Assembly (NCBI GenBank): GCA_937868795.1
Contig: CALMNM010000134.1
Coordinates: forward strand, 1-38,528
Direction: 5' to 3'
From: an uncultured Acholeplasma sp.
Lineage (GTDB): Bacteria; Bacillota_I; Bacilli_A; Acholeplasmatales; Acholeplasmataceae
Length of the DNA stretch: 38,528 nucleotides
Part shown: piece after piece, positions 35,152-38,528 of the stretch
Layout: every line of letters starts with the position of its first letter
How positions within the stretch are numbered: position 1 is the first letter of the stretch
The notes under the pieces: model-generated
Database searches by the model: none
What the model was told of the DNA's origin: nothing
Seen by the model: the letters and a program-made list of their open reading frames with translations, nothing else
Program-made: the position numbers and the translations under genes

Positions 35152-35625
35152 ATGGCCATTAAACAACAATTTCAACTCACCCAAGAAGGTGTAGATAATT
35201 TAAAACAAGAACTTAATTATTTGAAAGATGTCAAGCGTGAAGAAAACAAAGAAGCATTGAAAGAAGCACGTGCTCAAGGTGACCTTTCTGAAAATGCTGA
35301 TTATGATGCAGCAAGAAATGAACAAGCACGTATTGAAGCGAGAATTGCTGAAATCGAAAACATCTTAAAGAATGTTAAGATCATCAAAACTACTGCTGAA
35401 GATATCGTCAACATTGGTAAGAGTGTCATCGTTCGTTTCGTTCAAACTGGTGAAGAAAAGGAATTTACACTTGTAGGATCCATTGAAGCAGATCCAAGAG
35501 CGAAAAAGATTTCGATTGAATCACCCATTGGGAAATCCATTTTAAACAAAGCAGAAGGCGATGTTGTTGAAGTGAAAACTGAAACCGGACGTCTTTATCA
35601 GCTTGAAATTGTGGAAATCAAATAA
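35152..35625 (+). CDS. greA: Transcription elongation factor GreA
   Basis: 157 residues from the second of two tandem ATGs. GGAGG (35141-35145) is 6 nt before this one but only 3 nt before the first at 35149, so this start is favoured; the difference is one Met. The N-terminal coiled coil has the tip acidic motif (QGDLSENADYDAA) that enters the polymerase secondary channel to help cleave backtracked RNA. The C-terminal FKBP-like globular domain has IGKSVIVRF and SPIGKSILNKAEGD. It has its own promoter and abuts yqeG (TAATG overlap). Confidence 0.95.
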   Translation: MAIKQQFQLTQEGVDNLKQELNYLKDVKREENKEALKEARAQGDLSENADYDAARNEQARIEARIAEIENILKNVKIIKTTAEDIVNIGKSVIVRFVQTGEEKEFTLVGSIEADPRAKKISIESPIGKSILNKAEGDVVEVKTETGRLYQLEIVEIK

Positions 35626-36179
35626 TGACGTTCTATCAAAAATGTATTCCACATCATTATGATGTGTCCATTTTTGACATCGACTATGAAACCTTAAAAA
35701 AACAAGGAATCCATGCCTTGTTTTTTGACTTAGATAATACTATCATCGGGTATGATCAGGTGCGACTTGACGAAAAACATCGCACATTGATTACTTCCTT
35801 ACAAAAAGACTTTTTCGTGGTGATACTATCCAATACGAATTTATCTCGGGTTTCAACAGCACTCGAAGGCCTGGATGTCCCATTTTTGTTTCATGCCACC
35901 AAACCTTTAAAGCGTGGTTTTAAGAAGGCATTGAAGATATCGAAAACAACCGTCAATGACACTGTGATGATTGGTGATCAACTGATGACTGATGTCTTTG
36001 GAGCCAATCGAATGGGCATCAAGACAATATTGATCAGATCTGTCAAACGAAAATCTGATCGTTGGATGACGAAGATTAACCGGATCTTCGAACGTTTCGT
36101 TTTAAAGAAAGTACAAAAGAAATATCCATCACTCTATCTTGAAAGGCTAAAAGACTATGTCGACGACCATGAGATGTAA
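35625..36179 (+). CDS. yqeG: YqeG-type HAD phosphatase
   Basis: 184 residues of a HAD subfamily IIIA protein: motif I ALFFDLDNTIIGYD (about 31-44), motif II VVILSNTNLS, a Lys in KPLKRGF, and motif III MIGDQLMTDVFGANRMGIKTILI. YqeG is always next to the GTPase YqeH and is thought to act with it in small-subunit assembly, possibly as a lipid-phosphate or nucleotide phosphatase; the exact substrate is not settled. It starts in the greA stop (TAATG) and overlaps yqeH by 23 nt. The basic C-terminal tail (about 145-175) is longer than the phosphatase needs. Confidence 0.92.
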   Translation: MTFYQKCIPHHYDVSIFDIDYETLKKQGIHALFFDLDNTIIGYDQVRLDEKHRTLITSLQKDFFVVILSNTNLSRVSTALEGLDVPFLFHATKPLKRGFKKALKISKTTVNDTVMIGDQLMTDVFGANRMGIKTILIRSVKRKSDRWMTKINRIFERFVLKKVQKKYPSLYLERLKDYVDDHEM

Positions 36180-37173
36180 AGGGTGTGGCGCATTACTCCA
36201 AACGGAGCATAAAGATCGTGTGGGTTATGTGATCAGTTTGGATCATGAATATTGTCAATCATGTTTTCGCTTAATGCATTATGGGGAATCTTTGGTCCAC
36301 TTTCATCCTGAAGATTTACCATCTTTGCCTAAGGATTCCATTATTGTCATGGTTTCATCCGTTCTTCATTTCGATTTACTCTTTAGTTATCCAGTTTATC
36401 GTTATCAACCCGATGCTAAATATATTTATTTAATCAACCAAGTGGATTTACTTCCTAAAGGAACGAATTTGGAGCATTTACTCAAGAATGTGACAAATAA
36501 AGCCAAATCCATGGGAATCCCCTACGAAGACATCATCTTGATGTCAGCGAAAAATCCTTATGATATCGATCATTTGAAAGCGTATCTTTCTTCATTAAAC
36601 GAACCTAATGTCTATTTTATTGGGGTCCAAAATAGTGGAAAAACAACGCTTTATAAAGCCATTACTGGGGATAATCACGCACTTTCCATGAAGAAAGCTG
36701 GATTGACCCAAGATGTCTTATCAATGCCTTATCAATCAATGATGATCTACGATTTACCTGGGCTTTATCAAGAAGGATATCTGCATCAGTTTTATCCCTA
36801 TAATACTTATAAACGTTGGTTACCTGATGAAGAGATTTCACCGCGTATTTATCAACTCATCGAAGGGCAATCCATCATCATTGAATCACTCTTAGGATTA
36901 AGTTTTTATGGTCAATCTATTACACCCATATTTTATCTTGGACGTGAAGTCAAACTTCATCGTACACAGGATCAAAAGGTTATGGAACTGTTAAAGAAAA
37001 TGGATGAAGTGACGCTTAATTTTGAGATAAAGACTTTCAAAATTCCAAATGGACTTCAACAAATCACCATAGCAGACATGGGGTTTATCCATATGAGAGG
37101 TCCTGGAAATGTCAAACTTTATGTTCCCAAGGGACTTCATGTTACACTTTCGGAGGCACTCTTCAATGATTGA
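36157..37173 (+). CDS. yqeH: Ribosome biogenesis GTPase YqeH
   Basis: 338 residues of a circularly permuted GTPase. The zinc finger comes first (Cys7, Cys10, Cys33, Cys36), then G4 (NQVDLLPKG), then the P-loop GVQNSGKT (156-163) and G3 (YDLPGL). The C-terminal part is a YqeH-specific domain. It is needed for 30S subunit assembly in Bacillus. The ATG at 36157 has AAAGG 10 nt upstream; an ATG at 36169 (MRCKGCG) is another possible start. It overlaps yqeG by 23 nt and yqeK by 8 nt. The aroE, yhbY and nadD genes that follow in Bacillus are missing. Confidence 0.94.
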   Translation: MSTTMRCKGCGALLQTEHKDRVGYVISLDHEYCQSCFRLMHYGESLVHFHPEDLPSLPKDSIIVMVSSVLHFDLLFSYPVYRYQPDAKYIYLINQVDLLPKGTNLEHLLKNVTNKAKSMGIPYEDIILMSAKNPYDIDHLKAYLSSLNEPNVYFIGVQNSGKTTLYKAITGDNHALSMKKAGLTQDVLSMPYQSMMIYDLPGLYQEGYLHQFYPYNTYKRWLPDEEISPRIYQLIEGQSIIIESLLGLSFYGQSITPIFYLGREVKLHRTQDQKVMELLKKMDEVTLNFEIKTFKIPNGLQQITIADMGFIHMRGPGNVKLYVPKGLHVTLSEALFND

Positions 37174-37738
37174 GACCCTCATGTGTGATGTTCAAGTTAA
37201 ACTTAAAGAACATCCCAAAAGATTACGCCATGTGATAGGTGTCAAAGAGACTGCAGTCGCTTTAGCAGAAATTCATGGTGTCAATGTAGAATATGCGGCA
37301 ATAGCAGCTTTATACCATGACGTCACCAAATATGATTCCATCAAAGATCAAACCGATCTTTTAGATCAAGACACGATTCTTAAGTATCAAGCGTATCCCG
37401 TGATGTATCATGCATTATCTGCCGCTAAATTGTTAGAAATGACGTATGATATTCATGATGCAGATATCTTAAATGCCATCAAGCATCACATCTGGGGAGC
37501 ACCACATATGTCATCCTTAGAAAAAATTATTTTCATCGCTGATTCATGTGAACCTAATCGTCAATTTGATGATGCACCCATGATCTTTGAACTCGCAAAA
37601 AAGGATCTCGATCATGCAACACTAGTTGCGATGAAGGCATCCATTGATTACTTAGAAAAAAAGGGCCATAGCCCAAGTCAAGAACAGCTTGACGCTTACC
37701 AATACTATCAGGAGGTTATTCGTGGAAAAACTACATAA
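37166..37738 (+). CDS. yqeK: HD-domain hydrolase YqeK (diadenosine tetraphosphatase type)
   Basis: 190 residues from the ATG at 37166, chosen because GGAGG lies 9 nt upstream and the family N-terminus (IETLMCDVQVKLKEHPKRLRHVIGV) begins there. The HD metal site is LYHDVTKYD, with further His in YHALSAAKLL and AIKHHIWG and the end block IIFIADSCEPNR. Members of the family cleave Ap4A symmetrically to ADP. It overlaps yqeH by 8 nt and rsfS by 17 nt. In Bacillus nadD precedes it directly; here nadD is absent. Confidence 0.93.
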   Translation: MIETLMCDVQVKLKEHPKRLRHVIGVKETAVALAEIHGVNVEYAAIAALYHDVTKYDSIKDQTDLLDQDTILKYQAYPVMYHALSAAKLLEMTYDIHDADILNAIKHHIWGAPHMSSLEKIIFIADSCEPNRQFDDAPMIFELAKKDLDHATLVAMKASIDYLEKKGHSPSQEQLDAYQYYQEVIRGKTT

Positions 37739-38036
37739 AATTATCGATACATTAGAAGATGTCAAGGTCAAGGACTTAGCTGTCTATGATTTTGAAAAAG
37801 CATCCCCCTTTTATGACTACTTTATTATTGCAACAGTCAATGAACGTCAGGGAAATGCTGCAATCAATTATTTAAAAAAAGCACTGCTCGCCGATGAAAT
37901 CAAGCATGTTGAAGGTAAAGGCGGCAGTTGGACATTAATCGATTGTCATGATGTCATCGTGCATCTCTTTAGAGAAGAAGACCGCAAGTATTACGGTTTT
38001 GATCAACGGTTATTAGGCATCAAGAGAATTAAATAA
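37722..38036 (+). CDS. rsfS: Ribosome silencing factor RsfS
   Basis: 104 residues starting at GTG (37722), which has AGGAGG 7 nt upstream and matches the family start (VEKLHKIIDTLEDVKVKDLAVYDF). An ATG 11 codons earlier has no RBS and lies deep in yqeK. The family core is YDYFIIATVNERQGNAAI, HVEGKGGSWTLIDCHDVIVHLF and YGFDQRLLG. The protein binds uL14 on the large subunit and blocks subunit joining during starvation. It overlaps yqeK by 17 nt. Confidence 0.94.
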   Translation: MEKLHKIIDTLEDVKVKDLAVYDFEKASPFYDYFIIATVNERQGNAAINYLKKALLADEIKHVEGKGGSWTLIDCHDVIVHLFREEDRKYYGFDQRLLGIKRIK

Positions 38037-38037
38037 C

Positions 38038-38528
38038 ATGTTTGAGCGTCTTTATGATGTATTGATGAGTGATGTCGACTATGAACAAGTATTTCAACAG
38101 GTGGAACCTTATTTGAGAAAAGAAGACCTGATCATCGATGCTGGGTGTGGTTCAGGTTATTTCTTAATTGAACTCATCAAGCGTGGCTATGATGCCATTG
38201 GTATCGATTTATCTTCCACCATGCTATCACTCGCTCAAGATCATTTAAAGGAACATGGTCTTTATACGACGTTGTATGAGCACGATTTGAGACAACCTTT
38301 CCCCATGAAGGTTGATGTCATTTGTGCGATGTTTGATGTCATGAATTACTTTAAAGGGGTTAAAGGTGTTTTAAGAAATATAAAAGATGCCTTATTACCT
38401 CAGGGAAGATTGATCTTTGACCTTTATAAAGAAGAAGTGCTTGAAACGTATGATGGTTACGAAGAAATAGGAGATGAACCCATCGAATACGTCTGGACCA
38501 TTCATCGAAAAGAGGAAAGATTTATCCA
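38038..38528 (+). CDS. yqeM: SAM-dependent methyltransferase YqeM (3' truncated by window)
   Basis: 163 codons are visible, open to the right edge. The class I methyltransferase motif I is LIIDAGCGSGYFLIEL, followed by GIDLSSTMLSLAQ and the motif IV region DVICAMFDVMNYF. The start is 1 nt after the rsfS stop. YqeM follows rsfS in Bacillus too. Its substrate is not established. The first residues (FERLYDVLMSDVDYE) fit the family. Confidence 0.9.
   Translation, partial: MFERLYDVLMSDVDYEQVFQQVEPYLRKEDLIIDAGCGSGYFLIELIKRGYDAIGIDLSSTMLSLAQDHLKEHGLYTTLYEHDLRQPFPMKVDVICAMFDVMNYFKGVKGVLRNIKDALLPQGRLIFDLYKEEVLETYDGYEEIGDEPIEYVWTIHRKEERFI

Noticed and set aside
36088-36105. CGAACGTTTCG in yqeG resembling the operator core
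   Set aside because: It lacks one core base, lies in coding sequence of an unrelated gene and has no promoter near it.
1-38528. CRISPR arrays, transposases, tRNA or rRNA genes, long direct repeats
   Set aside because: None could be seen when reading both strands; intergenic gaps are too short to hold them apart from the alaS leader.

Overview
The window is a moderately AT-rich, densely coding stretch of a Firmicutes/Mollicutes-type genome. TGA is used as a stop (for example at the ends of the GH3, trhP and ygjP-like genes) and tryptophan is TGG, so the code is standard. This excludes Mycoplasma and Spiroplasma. The housekeeping gene order is Bacillus-like (alaS with a T-box, ruvX, yrzB, trmR, trhP, greA, yqeG, yqeH, yqeK, rsfS, yqeM), but mltG, which lies between yrzB and trmR in Bacillus, is missing. 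Together this suggests a free-living, possibly wall-less relative of Acholeplasma/Izemoplasma. That placement is an inference; no rRNA or other phylogenetic marker was analysed.

Region 1 (1-9944, + strand) is a carbohydrate uptake operon. It holds the C-terminal part of a large extracellular solute-binding protein, two separate ABC permeases, a secreted/membrane NHL-propeller + TPR + Yip1-like protein, a secreted DUF5696 protein, a second permease pair fused into one polypeptide, and a surface lipoprotein GH144 endo-beta-1,2-glucanase. No ABC ATPase is encoded here, so a shared MsmX/UgpC-type ATPase elsewhere is probably used.

Region 2 (9945-23522) is the intracellular catabolic part. It begins with a LacI regulator and a convergent GH35 enzyme on the - strand, separated by back-to-back terminators. 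A divergent promoter carrying a palindromic operator then drives a + strand operon: cytosolic GH144, GH13_31 oligo-1,6-glucosidase, second LacI regulator, CE7 acyl esterase, GH3 beta-glucosidase and GH94 phosphorylase resembling 1,2-beta-oligoglucan phosphorylase. GH144 + GH94 + GH3 is the known signature of beta-1,2-glucan (sophoro-oligosaccharide) use. The GH35 fits the beta-1,2-glucosyltransferase subtype. The isomaltase-type GH13 and the esterase raise the hypothesis that the true food is an alpha-1,6-cyclised, acylated beta-1,2-glucan such as the osmoregulated periplasmic glucans of Proteobacteria.

Region 3 (23523-28194) has rnr and smpB (overlapping), a patatin-like lipase, a PAP2 phosphatase and an ElaA-like acetyltransferase.

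Region 4 (28195-38528) starts with a promoter and an alanine T-box riboswitch, followed by alaS, ruvX, a DUF1292 gene, the tRNA wobble-uridine pathway (trmR and two U32 proteins), a YgjP-like metalloprotease, greA with its own promoter, and the ribosome-assembly cluster yqeG, yqeH, yqeK, rsfS and yqeM (cut by the window end). Most genes overlap or abut, indicating tight operons.
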